A stretch of DNA of 64,000 nucleotides from Zhongshania aliphaticivorans. Lineage in GTDB: Bacteria; Pseudomonadota; Gammaproteobacteria; Pseudomonadales; Spongiibacteraceae. The DNA is taken from the NCBI RefSeq assembly GCF_902705855.1, contig NZ_CACSIJ010000011.1, positions 308,847-372,846 on the forward strand. The letters run 5' to 3'. The notes below the pieces were generated by a model. It saw only the letters and a list, made by a program, of their open reading frames with translations, was not told the origin of the DNA and ran no database searches. Of this stretch, positions 20,527-29,779 are shown piece after piece (the stretch's first letter is position 1; every line of letters begins with the position of its first letter). Position numbers and translations under genes: made by a program.

Positions 20527-21741
20527 TTACATCGCAGAGCCTAGCATAAATATCGGCAGGTACATGGCAATCATCAGGCCGCCAACTAACACCCCAAGTA
20601 TCGACATAATAAACGGTTCTAGCAAAGCGGTTAGCGTATCGACAGCATTATCGACGGCCTCTTCGTAATGCGTTGCAACCTTATCTAACATCTCATCTAA
20701 AGAGCCAGATTCTTCGCCAATCGAGACCATTTGTAACAACATACTGGGGAATAAATTGGTGAACTTAATTGATGAATAGAGTGTTTGGCCGGTAGTTACA
20801 TCATCGCGAATCTGGATGATCGCCTTGCCATATACCGCATTACCTGCCGCTCCGGCAACTGAGTTGAGGGCGTCAACTAGAGGCACGCCAGCGCCGAAGG
20901 TCGTTGCTAAGGTTCTAGAAAAACGTGCGATAACAGAATTAAAAACAATGTCGCCAATCACGGGTATTTTAAGCGTCATCTTATCTACCCAGTCAGAAAA
21001 TCCTTTTGATTTTTGCCTGGCGGTCTTAAACGCAAATCCTGCGGCAATGGTTATGCCTAATAATATATACCAGTTCGCCTGCATCCACTCGGAGAGGGAG
21101 ACAACCATTTTTGTAAAAGCTGGAAGGTCGGATCCAAAGCTCTCAAACGTTGTTGCGAATGTGGGTACAACTTTAATCAGCAAAATAGCGGTTACGACTA
21201 CCGCGACGACCATGACGGCGATAGGGTAGGTAAGTGCCTTTTTGATTTTTGCTTTTAGTGCTTCTGTTTTTTCTTTGTAAGTTGCGACTCTATCCAGCAT
21301 CACTTCAAGCGTACCGGATTGTTCGCCAGATGCGATTAAACTACAGAATAAATCATCGAAATACTTTGGGTGTTTGGCGCAAGCATTAGCAAAGCCGCCA
21401 CCCGATGCGACTTCATTCTTAATATTGACAACCAATTCTTGCATTGTTGGGTTGTCGACGCCTTCTGCGACAATGTCAAAACTCTGTACTAATGGCACGC
21501 CCGCTTTAAGCATGGTAGCCATTTGCCGAGTGAATATGGCAATGTCGGCGGGCTTGATCGCCTTTTTATTGCTAAACAGCGGTTTAGGTTTACGTTTTAC
21601 ATTCTTGGCAGCAATACCTTGCTTACGTAAATGGGCTTTTACCAAGGCGCTAGAGCCCGCTGTCAATTCACCTCGGGTTTTACGGCCCTGTTTATCGACG
21701 CCTTGCCAAACAAAAACCTGAGTTTTGGATGTTGTAGCCAT
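20527..21741 (-). CDS. pilC: Type IV pilus inner-membrane platform protein
   Basis: GspF/PilC-family protein that forms the inner-membrane platform on which PilB works during pilus assembly. Two homologous cytoplasmic domains are visible, each with the FxRQLATxLxAGVPLxQ-like pattern (FTRQMATMLKAGVPLVQ and FSRTLATTFGAGVPLVD), separated by a hydrophobic helix and followed by another pair near the C-terminus. Length is 404 aa, as usual. Three bases separate it from pilB, so they are co-transcribed. Confidence 0.95.
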   Translation of the reverse strand: MATTSKTQVFVWQGVDKQGRKTRGELTAGSSALVKAHLRKQGIAAKNVKRKPKPLFSNKKAIKPADIAIFTRQMATMLKAGVPLVQSFDIVAEGVDNPTMQELVVNIKNEVASGGGFANACAKHPKYFDDLFCSLIASGEQSGTLEVMLDRVATYKEKTEALKAKIKKALTYPIAVMVVAVVVTAILLIKVVPTFATTFESFGSDLPAFTKMVVSLSEWMQANWYILLGITIAAGFAFKTARQKSKGFSDWVDKMTLKIPVIGDIVFNSVIARFSRTLATTFGAGVPLVDALNSVAGAAGNAVYGKAIIQIRDDVTTGQTLYSSIKFTNLFPSMLLQMVSIGEESGSLDEMLDKVATHYEEAVDNAVDTLTALLEPFIMSILGVLVGGLMIAMYLPIFMLGSAM

Positions 21742-21743
21742 TA

Positions 21744-23462
21744 TTAGTCCTTGGTCACTCGGTTTACTTCTTCAAGGCTGGTTACGCCCTGCGCGCATTT
21801 TTGGAGCGCGGATTGCCGCAAATTTGGGAAGCCCTCTTTTTGCGCTTGCGCAGCTATTTCTATTGAATTGCCGTTTTCCATAATAATACGAGAAATATCA
21901 GGCGTGATGCGAACTACTTCGTAAATCCCCACTCGGCCCTTGTAGCCGTTATTGCAACGATCACAGCCGACGGGGTGCATGACGGTTGCCGTTTCTAATA
22001 GTGCTTCTGTAAAGCCTTCTTCTAATAAGGTGTGTTTTGGCACATCTAAGGGTATGGCGCATTCTTTACACAAACGTCTAGCCAAGCGCTGCGCAATAAT
22101 CAGACTGACCGAGGTCGCCACGTTAAAGGCTGGAACCCCCATATTTAAGAGTCGCGTTAAGGTTTCTGAGGCGCTATTGGTGTGCAGGGTAGATAAAACT
22201 AAGTGACCGGTTTGTGCGGCCTTGATCGCTATTTCCGCTGTTTCTAAATCCCGTATCTCACCAACCATGATAATGTCAGGGTCTTGGCGGAGAAAGGAGC
22301 GCAGTGCTTCGGGGAAACCAAGCCCAACTTTAGCGTTAACATGAACTTGGTTAATCCCCTCCAAGTTAATCTCTACCGGGTCTTCTGCCGTGGAGATGTT
22401 GCGTTCTGGCGTATTTAGGATGTTAAGTCCGGTATATAGCGATACTGTTTTACCAGAGCCAGTTGGGCCTGTAACCAGAATCATACCTTGCGGCTGATTC
22501 AGGGTTTTCATATACATGTCTTTTTGCGCTGGCTCATAGCCTAGTGCATCAATGCCCATTTGTGCTGAGCTAGGGTCGAGTATCCGCAATACAACCTTTT
22601 CGCCCCACAGCGTGGGCAGTGTGTTTACACGGAAGTCGATGGCGCGGGTTTTAGACAGCTTCATCTTAATCCGGCCATCCTGCGGAACTCGTCGCTCAGA
22701 AATGTCCATTTGCGACATAACCTTTAAGCGAGCGGCAAGGCGATAGCCCAAAGACGCCGGCGGGCGGGCGACTTCCTGCAAAATACCGTCGGTGCGGAAC
22801 CTCACTCGGTAGGTCTTTTCGTAGGGTTCAAAATGTATATCTGAGGCGCCACCGCGTATTGCGTCCAAAAGTACTTTATTTACAAACTTGACCACGGGTG
22901 CTTCGTCGGCACCTTTTAGGTCGACTTCGCCGCCGCCGTCTTCATCCACCGCCTCAATGTCTAAATCTTCTAGATTGAGGCCGTCCATATCGCCAAGGCT
23001 GTCGGTGAGCGACTCCTCTTGCGCAGCAAGATAGGTGTCAATCGCTGCGTTTAAGGCGGCTTCTTCGACAATGATGGGCTCAGTTGTTAAGCCGGTGTGG
23101 AATTTGATTTGGTCGAGGGCATGGATATTGGTCGGGTCAGACATACCAATAAATAAGCGCTTGCCGCGCTTCCACAAGGGCAGCGTTCTATGAAGCTTAA
23201 TTAGTTTGTTGTCGATGATCTTTTGCGGAGATAACTCGGTTGTATAAGAGCGCAGATCAATAAAGGGGATGCCAAACTCATCAGCCGCTATTTCAGCTAT
23301 CTGCACCCCATCTGCCAGTTGCTTGCTGACTAAATAAGACACCAAGCTTTTTTTGTCCTTCTGAGCAGTCTCTTGCGCTTTGCGGACGGTATCCTCATCG
23401 AGAATTTCGTCGTATACAAGGCGTCTGGCAAGTCCGTTTAAGGGCGTAATTGGGCTATTCAT
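21744..23462 (-). CDS. pilB: Type IV pilus assembly ATPase
   Basis: Hexameric cytoplasmic ATPase powering pilus extension. The N-terminal T2SSE domain is followed by Walker A TGPTGSGKTVSLY, an Asp box region, Walker B IIMVGEIRDLETAEI and the His box GHLVLSTLHTNSA. A zinc-binding tetracysteine is formed by LCKEC and GCDRCNNGYKGR. Length is 572 aa, typical. It is divergent from pilA and heads the minus-strand run pilB-pilC-pilD-coaE-yacG. Confidence 0.96.
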   Translation of the reverse strand: MNSPITPLNGLARRLVYDEILDEDTVRKAQETAQKDKKSLVSYLVSKQLADGVQIAEIAADEFGIPFIDLRSYTTELSPQKIIDNKLIKLHRTLPLWKRGKRLFIGMSDPTNIHALDQIKFHTGLTTEPIIVEEAALNAAIDTYLAAQEESLTDSLGDMDGLNLEDLDIEAVDEDGGGEVDLKGADEAPVVKFVNKVLLDAIRGGASDIHFEPYEKTYRVRFRTDGILQEVARPPASLGYRLAARLKVMSQMDISERRVPQDGRIKMKLSKTRAIDFRVNTLPTLWGEKVVLRILDPSSAQMGIDALGYEPAQKDMYMKTLNQPQGMILVTGPTGSGKTVSLYTGLNILNTPERNISTAEDPVEINLEGINQVHVNAKVGLGFPEALRSFLRQDPDIIMVGEIRDLETAEIAIKAAQTGHLVLSTLHTNSASETLTRLLNMGVPAFNVATSVSLIIAQRLARRLCKECAIPLDVPKHTLLEEGFTEALLETATVMHPVGCDRCNNGYKGRVGIYEVVRITPDISRIIMENGNSIEIAAQAQKEGFPNLRQSALQKCAQGVTSLEEVNRVTKD

Positions 23463-23742
23463 GGCGTCACTTTATCGTTAAAAACCTAATGAAAACAGTA
23501 TAGTGCCTATTATTAGATTAAGCACTACACTGAATAGTGGGCATGGGCTGAAGCTAAATTTGCGCGCCGTAATAGTGGTTGATCGGGGTAATTTTCGCCA
23601 CTTTGTGACGTTTTTTGTCAGTAAGTGCGGGCCGATATCTGTGTGATGTGACTGTATGACGCAATGTAAACAATAGACAAGACTGCTCCTGCTCCCCGTG
23701 TGTCGCGCTTTTGCGCCATATCGTGCATGGCTTCTGAATTGC
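23463..23742. other. pilB-pilA divergent control region
   Basis: The gap between the divergent pilB and pilA starts is 359 bases. I see no supported gene in this part; a 90-codon minus-strand frame at 23478-23750 has no family resemblance and overlaps the pilA promoter. By analogy with Pseudomonas, the stretch upstream of the sigma-54 element would bind the response regulator PilR, but I could not define those sites. Confidence 0.5.
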
Positions 23743-23758
23743 TGGCACAAATATTGAT
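23743..23758 (+). promoter_or_regulatory. Sigma-54 (RpoN) type promoter of pilA
   Basis: The sequence TGGCAC-AAATA-TTGAT matches the -24/-12 consensus TGGCAC-N5-TTGCW except that the -12 dinucleotide is GA instead of GC. The GG (23744-23745) and the -12 GA (23756-23757) are separated by the required 10 bases. It lies 64 bases before the pilA ATG. RpoN/PilR control of pilA is established in Pseudomonas; its use here is inferred. Confidence 0.8.
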
Positions 23759-23821
23759 AACTATACGGTCAGTGATGGATTTCTATCACAAGAAGAAATC
23801 AAAAATTTAGCGGAGTTCATT

Positions 23822-24316
23822 ATGAAAAAAGTTCAACAAGGTTTTACATTGATTGAATTGATGATCGTTATCGCGATTATCGGTATTTTGGCAGCGGTTG
23901 CTTTGCCTGCTTACCAAGACTACACAATTCGCGCAAAAGTGTCTGAGGTTGTATTGGCTGCATCACAGTGCCGTACTAGCATTACAGAAACTATTCAAAG
24001 CACCTCAGGTTCTACATTGCCGGGCGCTGATGATTGGGGTTGTGAGCAAACTGATACCACTACCAATGCAACAAAATACGTAGCCACCATCAATACCACT
24101 AATGCTGGTAAAATTACTGTCGCTTCTAGTTCTGCGAGTGATTTGGGCGCAGCGGCCAGTAAAAATGTAACCTTGGTGCCAATGAAAGACGACACTAACC
24201 CTATTGCTAACACTGATACCGGTGTTGCGGTATATGGCTGGCGTTGTGGTTTGACTGCTGATGGTACCAGCATGGAATCAAAATACCTGCCAGGTTCTTG
24301 CCGCGGTCAGTTCTAA
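23822..24316 (+). CDS. pilA: Type IV major pilin
   Basis: Structural pilus subunit. A class III leader MKKVQQG is cut by PilD before Phe8, and the mature helix [20 protein letters not shown] carries the conserved Glu5 (residue 12). Length is 164 aa. Four cysteines lie at residues 50, 73, 142 and 160; the last two would close the C-terminal disulfide loop. The middle (about 51-66 and 78-118) is very rich in Ser and Thr, which could serve as O-glycosylation sites. A sigma-54-type promoter precedes it and a strong terminator follows. The accessory genes downstream suggest modification or assembly partners. Confidence 0.96.
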   Translation: MKKVQQGFTLIELMIVIAIIGILAAVALPAYQDYTIRAKVSEVVLAASQCRTSITETIQSTSGSTLPGADDWGCEQTDTTTNATKYVATINTTNAGKITVASSSASDLGAAASKNVTLVPMKDDTNPIANTDTGVAVYGWRCGLTADGTSMESKYLPGSCRGQF

Positions 24317-24330
24317 GTTTACTTGATCCT

Positions 24331-24379
24331 TCTCCAATTATTTGGAGAGAAAATAGCCCCTTTTGGGGCTATTTTTTTT
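24331..24379 (+). terminator. pilA rho-independent terminator with upstream hairpin
   Basis: AATAGCCCC (24352-24360), a TTTT loop and GGGGCTATT (24365-24373) run into eight T. A second hairpin, TCTCCAA/TTGGAGA, lies just before at 24331-24348. Together they should stop most pilA transcripts, leaving a stable 3' end and limited read-through into the downstream genes. Confidence 0.93.
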
Positions 24380-24398
24380 ACTGCGCGGATAATAGCCA

Positions 24399-26288
24399 AT
24401 GCAACAAGAATCGCAAGCGACCATAATACGAATAATGTTTGCTGGATTACTTGCTCTAGCAGTCGTGTATTGGCCTGGAATTCATGGCATCTTTTTTATT
24501 GATGATGTAGTCAGCTTTGAAGGTTTGCTACTCGTTAAAGATTTCCCAAGCGCGGTATATTATGTTTTTACCGGCCACGCCGGCCCTTTAGGGCGCCCTG
24601 TCGCATTAGCTAGTTTCTTACTTCATGGCGACGCTTATCCAAATAATCCACTCCCATTTCTTAGTGCTAATATTGCAATCCATTTGAGCAATATTGCCCT
24701 ATTGGCTTGGGCGATACGTCGTTTACAAATTCAAACTCCATCTTTGCTTGGCACAAGTACTTGGCTGGCTCCAATAGTGTCCTTGCTATGGGGTGCGCTT
24801 CCAATACTGGCATCAACATCGCTAATGGCGGTGCAAAGAATGACGTCGCTAAGTGCATTGTTTATGTTACTTGGCGTACACAGCTACTTATACGCCCGAG
24901 TAAAGGCGCGTGAGCAGAATTGCTTAGGACTGTTAGCTGCAATTATTGGTATTGGCCTATCTACCTTATTGGCAATGTTCACCAAAGAGAACGGTGCGTT
25001 GCTGCCCTTGCTGCTATTGGCTATGCATTGCTTATTATTTGTAAAAGATAAAGGTGCTAGCGGCGGTGTAAATACATCTGATGCCTATAGCCGAACCCTT
25101 ACAGTGGCCTTGTGTTTGCCAAGTCTGTTGCTACTCGCCTATATAGTGAGCCGTATACCAAGTATCGAGGCGCGATATTGGAATCGGCCGTTTACCCTTT
25201 CTGAGCGCCTTGCCAGTGAAGTGGTCATTTTGTGGGAGTATTTGCGGGTAGCATTTCTCCCAAGATTTGCAGATATGAGTCCGTTTGCCGACGACTATCC
25301 AATACGCCATTTTTCAGACCGAATTGTCCAACTTGCATTATTAGCATGGGGCGCTGTGCTGGGGGCGGGGTTACTACTTTGGCGTAGACAAAAGCCCTTG
25401 CTGTTATTTGCCTTGCTTTGGTATCTGCTTGGCCATTTACTTGAATCTAGCCTGTTTCCCCTGTTTTTGTATTTTGAGCATCGTAACTATATTCCCATTA
25501 TTGGGCCTGTTCTGCTTTTAGTTGTTAGCGTTTTACAGCTTTCGGTTTCAGTTAATTTGAAAATAGTGGCTTCCCTAATGTATGGGTGCTTCTTGGTTTT
25601 TGTACTCTGGCAGACCAGCTCTACCTGGGGAAACCGTCAATTGTTAGTGTGGGCTAAGGAACACCCAGATTCGCCTCGCGCATTGCAGTTGATGGCTGGA
25701 GCATACATGAATGCTGGTCGAGTGGATGAGGTATTGGCTTTATATGCTGGTGCTTTAGATAGAAATCCAAAACTAACGAGTGTTTCTGTGCAAGGTTTAA
25801 GAGCTAGCTGCTATATAAGATCAGGCGGGGAGGAGGCAAGGCGGTATTGGATGAATAATGTCAGAGGCACTATCCCAACAGGCGATTTTAGTTTGCTAAC
25901 GATTTCCTCCTTAGAGGCGATTATGCGCTTGCAGCTACAGGGTCGCTGCACCGGGCTGGAGTCGTCTGATATGTTGGAACTAGTCGATTTGATTGAAAGC
26001 CATTCAGTACATCGTCGTGGTACAGACCCAAACCGATTGTCGGCTATTCGCGCTAATGTATATTTAGCTAATGGCGATACCGAGGCGGCGATGATTGAAA
26101 TGCAAAAGGGCCTTGAGAAGAAGCCAGATTTAGAAACGATCCAAGTTTTGTATCGATTGCTATTGGCGAACAAGGGCGGAGTGGCAGCCAGAGAGTTTTT
26201 ACAATGGGCGCGTACACTTAAGCCGCGCACTAAGAATCCATTAATATTAAGACGCTGGCAACGGGATTTGGATGCGCTAGGAAATTGA
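24399..26288 (+). CDS. GT-C-like polytopic membrane protein with TPR-like tail (possible pilin glycosyltransferase)
   Basis: A 629-aa membrane protein directly after pilA. The first helix (about 10-26) is followed by GIFFIDDVVSF with an Asp pair at 35-36, placed in the first outer loop as in GT-C glycosyltransferases that use polyprenyl-phosphate sugars. About ten further hydrophobic helices reach residue 410. The last 200 residues are soluble and look like TPR helices (SPRALQLMAGAYMNAGRVDE, ETIQVLYRLLLANKGG). The order pilin, GT-C protein, TfpX-like protein is the same as pilA-tfpW-tfpX of Pseudomonas aeruginosa group IV, where TfpW attaches arabinofuranose to pilin. Acceptor and sugar are inferred; it could instead act on another glycan. 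Confidence 0.65.
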   Translation: MQQESQATIIRIMFAGLLALAVVYWPGIHGIFFIDDVVSFEGLLLVKDFPSAVYYVFTGHAGPLGRPVALASFLLHGDAYPNNPLPFLSANIAIHLSNIALLAWAIRRLQIQTPSLLGTSTWLAPIVSLLWGALPILASTSLMAVQRMTSLSALFMLLGVHSYLYARVKAREQNCLGLLAAIIGIGLSTLLAMFTKENGALLPLLLLAMHCLLFVKDKGASGGVNTSDAYSRTLTVALCLPSLLLLAYIVSRIPSIEARYWNRPFTLSERLASEVVILWEYLRVAFLPRFADMSPFADDYPIRHFSDRIVQLALLAWGAVLGAGLLLWRRQKPLLLFALLWYLLGHLLESSLFPLFLYFEHRNYIPIIGPVLLLVVSVLQLSVSVNLKIVASLMYGCFLVFVLWQTSSTWGNRQLLVWAKEHPDSPRALQLMAGAYMNAGRVDEVLALYAGALDRNPKLTSVSVQGLRASCYIRSGGEEARRYWMNNVRGTIPTGDFSLLTISSLEAIMRLQLQGRCTGLESSDMLELVDLIESHSVHRRGTDPNRLSAIRANVYLANGDTEAAMIEMQKGLEKKPDLETIQVLYRLLLANKGGVAAREFLQWARTLKPRTKNPLILRRWQRDLDALGN

Positions 26289-26310
26289 GTGCATCGATGT
26301 ATTCTAGGGT

Positions 26311-27111
26311 ATGGGTGAAGCCCAGTTTAGTTTATATATTGTGAGGCTGGATGTGTGGTACGCAAAGTTGAAGGCATTTTTTACGCATTTTGTTGTGACG
26401 GCATTAGTGGCGGGCATTGTTAGTTATTTAGTATTCAAACAGTGGTTTCCTGAACCGTTTGCAAAAATGATGGACGCCGGAAGTCTGCTGATATTGGTAT
26501 TGATGTGTGATTTATTGCTGGGCCCACTAGTATCTTTTGTTATATATAATCCACAAAAAAAATTAAAAACGCTGGTAAGTGATTATGTGGTGGTTGTTGG
26601 TATACAGATCGCGGCATTAGCATATGGTATGTCAACGGTAGTAGATTTGCGTCCGGTATTTTTAGTATTTACAGCTGATCGCTATGTTGTTGTAAGCGCC
26701 GGGGAATTGTCTAGTCAGGAAATAGAGCAAGGGAGTAACGCGGATTTTCCAAAGGCTAGTTTTGGCGGTTATAGAACAGTATATGTTGAAAGAATAAGCG
26801 ATCCTGAAAAGCAAATGGCTCTCATTATGTCGTCACTAGATGGCGGGCGTGATCTGCAGCATGTGGTTGAAAATTATCGCCCCGTAAGCGCTCATGTCGC
26901 AGAAGTGTTGGCGAGGGCTAAGTCCTTAGATGAATTAGAAGAAAAATACCCTGAAAGTCATCATCTATTGGAGCAAGAGTTAGCAAGCATCGGCCGAGAT
27001 AGAGCCGATTTGCTGTGGTTGCCGGTGCAAGCTCAAAAGGCATTCTGGACCGCATTAGTAGATAAAAAGACCGCATTACCAGTTGGGTGGCTAGAAGTAG
27101 ATCCGCTGTAG
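26311..27111 (+). CDS. TfpX/TfpZ-family type IV pilin accessory protein
   Basis: Inner-membrane protein of the family found next to pilA in Pseudomonas (TfpX, TfpY, TfpZ) and related to FimB of Dichelobacter; members help assembly of their cognate pilin. Three or four N-terminal helices (AFFTHFVVTALVAGIVSYL, LLILVLMCDLLLGPLVSFVI, a third near residue 95) contain the family's DLLLGP motif. A periplasmic or soluble C-terminal domain of about 150 aa follows. The ATG at 26311 is kept, but a GTG at 26353 with GAGG six bases upstream may be the true start. It follows the GT-C gene by 22 bases. Confidence 0.85.
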   Translation: MGEAQFSLYIVRLDVWYAKLKAFFTHFVVTALVAGIVSYLVFKQWFPEPFAKMMDAGSLLILVLMCDLLLGPLVSFVIYNPQKKLKTLVSDYVVVVGIQIAALAYGMSTVVDLRPVFLVFTADRYVVVSAGELSSQEIEQGSNADFPKASFGGYRTVYVERISDPEKQMALIMSSLDGGRDLQHVVENYRPVSAHVAEVLARAKSLDELEEKYPESHHLLEQELASIGRDRADLLWLPVQAQKAFWTALVDKKTALPVGWLEVDPL

Positions 27112-27147
27112 CTGAGTAAGCAAAGGTAAATTACACATGGTAGATGT

Positions 27148-27996
27148 ATGAATTTTTCGGTTGTATTGCCGGCAAAAAACGAAGCGGCGACAGTTGGCGT
27201 AGTCGTTAAGGCTATTAGGGCTCGCTATCCGCGATCTGAAGTGATTGTTGTAAATGACGGCTCTGATGATGACACTCAAACTTTGGCTGAGGCTGCGGGG
27301 GCGAAGGTAGTTAATCATCCTTATTCAAAAGGTAATGGTGCTTCCATAAAATCCGGTGCTCGGGCTGCAAGCGGTGATGTTATTGTTTTTATGGATGCGG
27401 ATGGGCAGCATAACCCAGATGATATTGAGGCATTGTTAGCTGGAATAGATGAGGGCTACGACTTAGTAGTGGGGGCGCGCCAGTCTGGCTCTCAGGCAAG
27501 TGTTGGAAGGGGCGTTGCTAACGGCTTTTATAATAAATTAGCCAGCTATATGACAGGGCACAAGGTCGAGGATTTAACGTCAGGTTTCCGAGCCGTTCGC
27601 GCTAGTAAATTTAAAGAATTTCTGTATCTGTTGCCGAACGGATTCTCATATCCAACTACAAGCACGATGGCATTTTTTCGTGCGGGCTACTCCGTAAAGT
27701 ATGTGCCGATTCATGCCGCCCAACGTGAAGGGAAAAGTCATATCAAGCCATTAAAAGACGGTATGCGCTTTTTACTCATCATTTTTAAAATTGGTACTTT
27801 GTATTCACCATTAAAGCTATTCACCCCAGCAGCTGTAATATTTTTTCTAATGGGGTTGGGTTGGTATGGGTACACCTTTGTGACAGTAGAAAGGTTTACC
27901 AATATGAGTGCATTGCTGTTCACCGGCGCCGTAGTGATCTTTATGATGGGATTAATATCAGAGCAAATAACGGCGTTGATGTATAAAAAGGAATAG
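27148..27996 (+). CDS. GT2 glycosyltransferase, polyprenyl-phosphate sugar synthase type
   Basis: A DPM1/DPG-synthase-like family 2 enzyme: N-terminal GT-A fold with VVLPAKNEAATVG, VIVVNDGSDDDT and the metal-binding FMDADGQHNPDDIE, then two C-terminal transmembrane helices (about 220-275). Such enzymes load a sugar from a nucleotide onto polyprenyl phosphate, which GT-C enzymes then use on the outer face. That pairing with the GT-C-like protein two genes upstream is an inference from order. Length is 282 aa; it lies 36 bases after the pilin accessory gene. Confidence 0.85.
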   Translation: MNFSVVLPAKNEAATVGVVVKAIRARYPRSEVIVVNDGSDDDTQTLAEAAGAKVVNHPYSKGNGASIKSGARAASGDVIVFMDADGQHNPDDIEALLAGIDEGYDLVVGARQSGSQASVGRGVANGFYNKLASYMTGHKVEDLTSGFRAVRASKFKEFLYLLPNGFSYPTTSTMAFFRAGYSVKYVPIHAAQREGKSHIKPLKDGMRFLLIIFKIGTLYSPLKLFTPAAVIFFLMGLGWYGYTFVTVERFTNMSALLFTGAVVIFMMGLISEQITALMYKKE

Positions 27997-28063
27997 CGAG
28001 CTGGCGCCAAAGCCGATTAGTGTAAATCACGTAGAAATTCACAGGTATTGACTGAGGTAATCG

Positions 28064-29779
28064 ATGTTAGCAGAAATTAAATCAGCGTTTGCCTTGTTGT
28101 CGCCCAAGCAGCAGCGTGAATACTGGTTGGTTGCGATACTGCTAACGCTTACGTCTATAGCTGATATGGTCGGTATTGCGGCAATTATTCCGGCAATTAC
28201 TGCGTTAATCGACTACGAAGGAGCTGTACAAAAAGGCTACCTTAATACTCTATTTAATTTTTTAGGACAGCCCGAAAAAAGTGTATTCCTCATAATAGTG
28301 ACGGGAGGAGCCATCGCTTTTATTTGGGGGGGCGCAATTTTTAGTACGTTGGGTATATTTGCAAGGCAGCGTTATATACGGCGTATAAGTGCAGATATGT
28401 CTACACGTGCCTTTGGCTTTTATATGAATCAGTCTATCGAAGCTTTTTATGACCGGCCGGCATCTGAGTTTATGCGGAATGTAAACGGGGTGAGTGAGCA
28501 AATAGCAACGGGTATTATCGACACTTCCTTCGTGATTATCTCGCGTAGCATTCAGTTGTTTGTTATTGCGGCATTGTTGATGGTGTTTGATATCCGCATC
28601 ACTATTTTCATCGTTCTAAGCATTGCCGTCGCTTACTTTCTAATTTATTCGTTGATAAAGAAGGCTTTGAAGCGGATGAGCGGCGACAACTTCGAGTCGC
28701 AACGCCAACTTAACCAGATGATATCGGGTAGTTTTGCAGACTACCGAAATATCCACATTGACGGAAAATTAAAGAAATTTTCAACTCATTTTCATGAGAT
28801 AAAAAGTAAGACGTCTAAAAAGACAGCAAATATTGAAATCCTTGGGACTGTACCCAGAAACTTTATAGAAATTCTAGGTATGAGCCTATTGCTAATTGCG
28901 GCCTACCAGTTAGGTAAATCTGCGAGTGATAGTCATCAGCTCGTAACGACGATTTCTCTGTTTGCTGTTGCGGCCTACAAGATTTTGCCCTCTGCCCAGC
29001 AGATATACCACGCCGTCAGCAAAATAACCGGTGCATTGGTGGTCTTTCAAAAGGTTAAAGAAGAATGGCAGGGATTAGATAAGCAAACGGTAAGAAATAC
29101 ACTGGAGTTCAGCGACTTAACACCAAACCGTATTGAGGTGCGAGATCTTTGTTATTCGCACAATAATAAAGATTGGGTAATTAATAGCTTGAATGCTGCG
29201 ATTACATTAGAGGGAATAGTGCGTATATCAGGCCCATCTGGTTCAGGTAAGACGACACTGCTTGAAATATTGGTTGGCTTGAGAGCGCCGCAGCGTGGTC
29301 TTGTGTTTGTTGACGGTGAAGATTTAGCAACTATATCGAAAGATAAATGGTGGAGCTCCATCGCCTACGTTAATCAAGGCGGTCACTTAATGGCGGGGAG
29401 CATTGCAGAAAACGTGACAGCTTGGTCGAATACCAAAGATAGTCAGCGTTATGAGCTTGTATCGACTATTTGCGGATTAGATACATTGCCTAGTGACGTA
29501 ATTACAGAAGGTGGCAGTAACCTATCCGGTGGGCAGAAATGCAGGGTGCTATTGGCAAGGGCCCTATATAAGAGGTCTAAAATTGTTTTTTTGGATGAAA
29601 CACTTTCAGCCTTGGATGTACCCACTGCACGAGAAATAATTAGCAGTATTCAAGAATATTTCTCTGAGCGCTGCCTGATTGTAGTTAGTCATAGAGATGC
29701 GGAGCTTCCCTGTGATTATCAAAGTATAGAAGTTAGCGTTCGGGATGGTGGTTTGGCTACTATGCGTGGCAAAGCATGA
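28064..29779 (+). CDS. ABC transporter, fused permease/ATPase, PglK-like flippase
   Basis: Half-transporter of 571 aa: six transmembrane helices in about 1-330, then an ATP-binding domain with Walker A GPSGSGKTTL, signature NLSGGQKCRVLLARAL, Walker B IVFLDETLSALD and the switch His in VVSHRD. The beginning (ALLSPKQQREYWLVAILLTL, then DMVGIAAIIPAI) and the size resemble PglK, the ATP-driven flippase of lipid-linked oligosaccharides in Campylobacter. Substrate is inferred from surrounding glycan genes. A GT-A/GT-C pair upstream and an ATGA overlap with the glycerophosphotransferase-like gene downstream support co-expression. Confidence 0.88.
   Translation: MLAEIKSAFALLSPKQQREYWLVAILLTLTSIADMVGIAAIIPAITALIDYEGAVQKGYLNTLFNFLGQPEKSVFLIIVTGGAIAFIWGGAIFSTLGIFARQRYIRRISADMSTRAFGFYMNQSIEAFYDRPASEFMRNVNGVSEQIATGIIDTSFVIISRSIQLFVIAALLMVFDIRITIFIVLSIAVAYFLIYSLIKKALKRMSGDNFESQRQLNQMISGSFADYRNIHIDGKLKKFSTHFHEIKSKTSKKTANIEILGTVPRNFIEILGMSLLLIAAYQLGKSASDSHQLVTTISLFAVAAYKILPSAQQIYHAVSKITGALVVFQKVKEEWQGLDKQTVRNTLEFSDLTPNRIEVRDLCYSHNNKDWVINSLNAAITLEGIVRISGPSGSGKTTLLEILVGLRAPQRGLVFVDGEDLATISKDKWWSSIAYVNQGGHLMAGSIAENVTAWSNTKDSQRYELVSTICGLDTLPSDVITEGGSNLSGGQKCRVLLARALYKRSKIVFLDETLSALDVPTAREIISSIQEYFSERCLIVVSHRDAELPCDYQSIEVSVRDGGLATMRGKA

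Noticed and set aside
23478..23750. A 90-codon minus-strand frame in the pilB-pilA gap
   Set aside because: Covers the sigma-54 promoter and looks non-coding; no domain or good start signal.
24399..26288. TfpO/PilO-type pilin oligosaccharyltransferase
   Set aside because: No Wzy_C/PglL-like signature is visible. The Asp pair after the first helix and the TPR-like tail fit a GT-C protein better.
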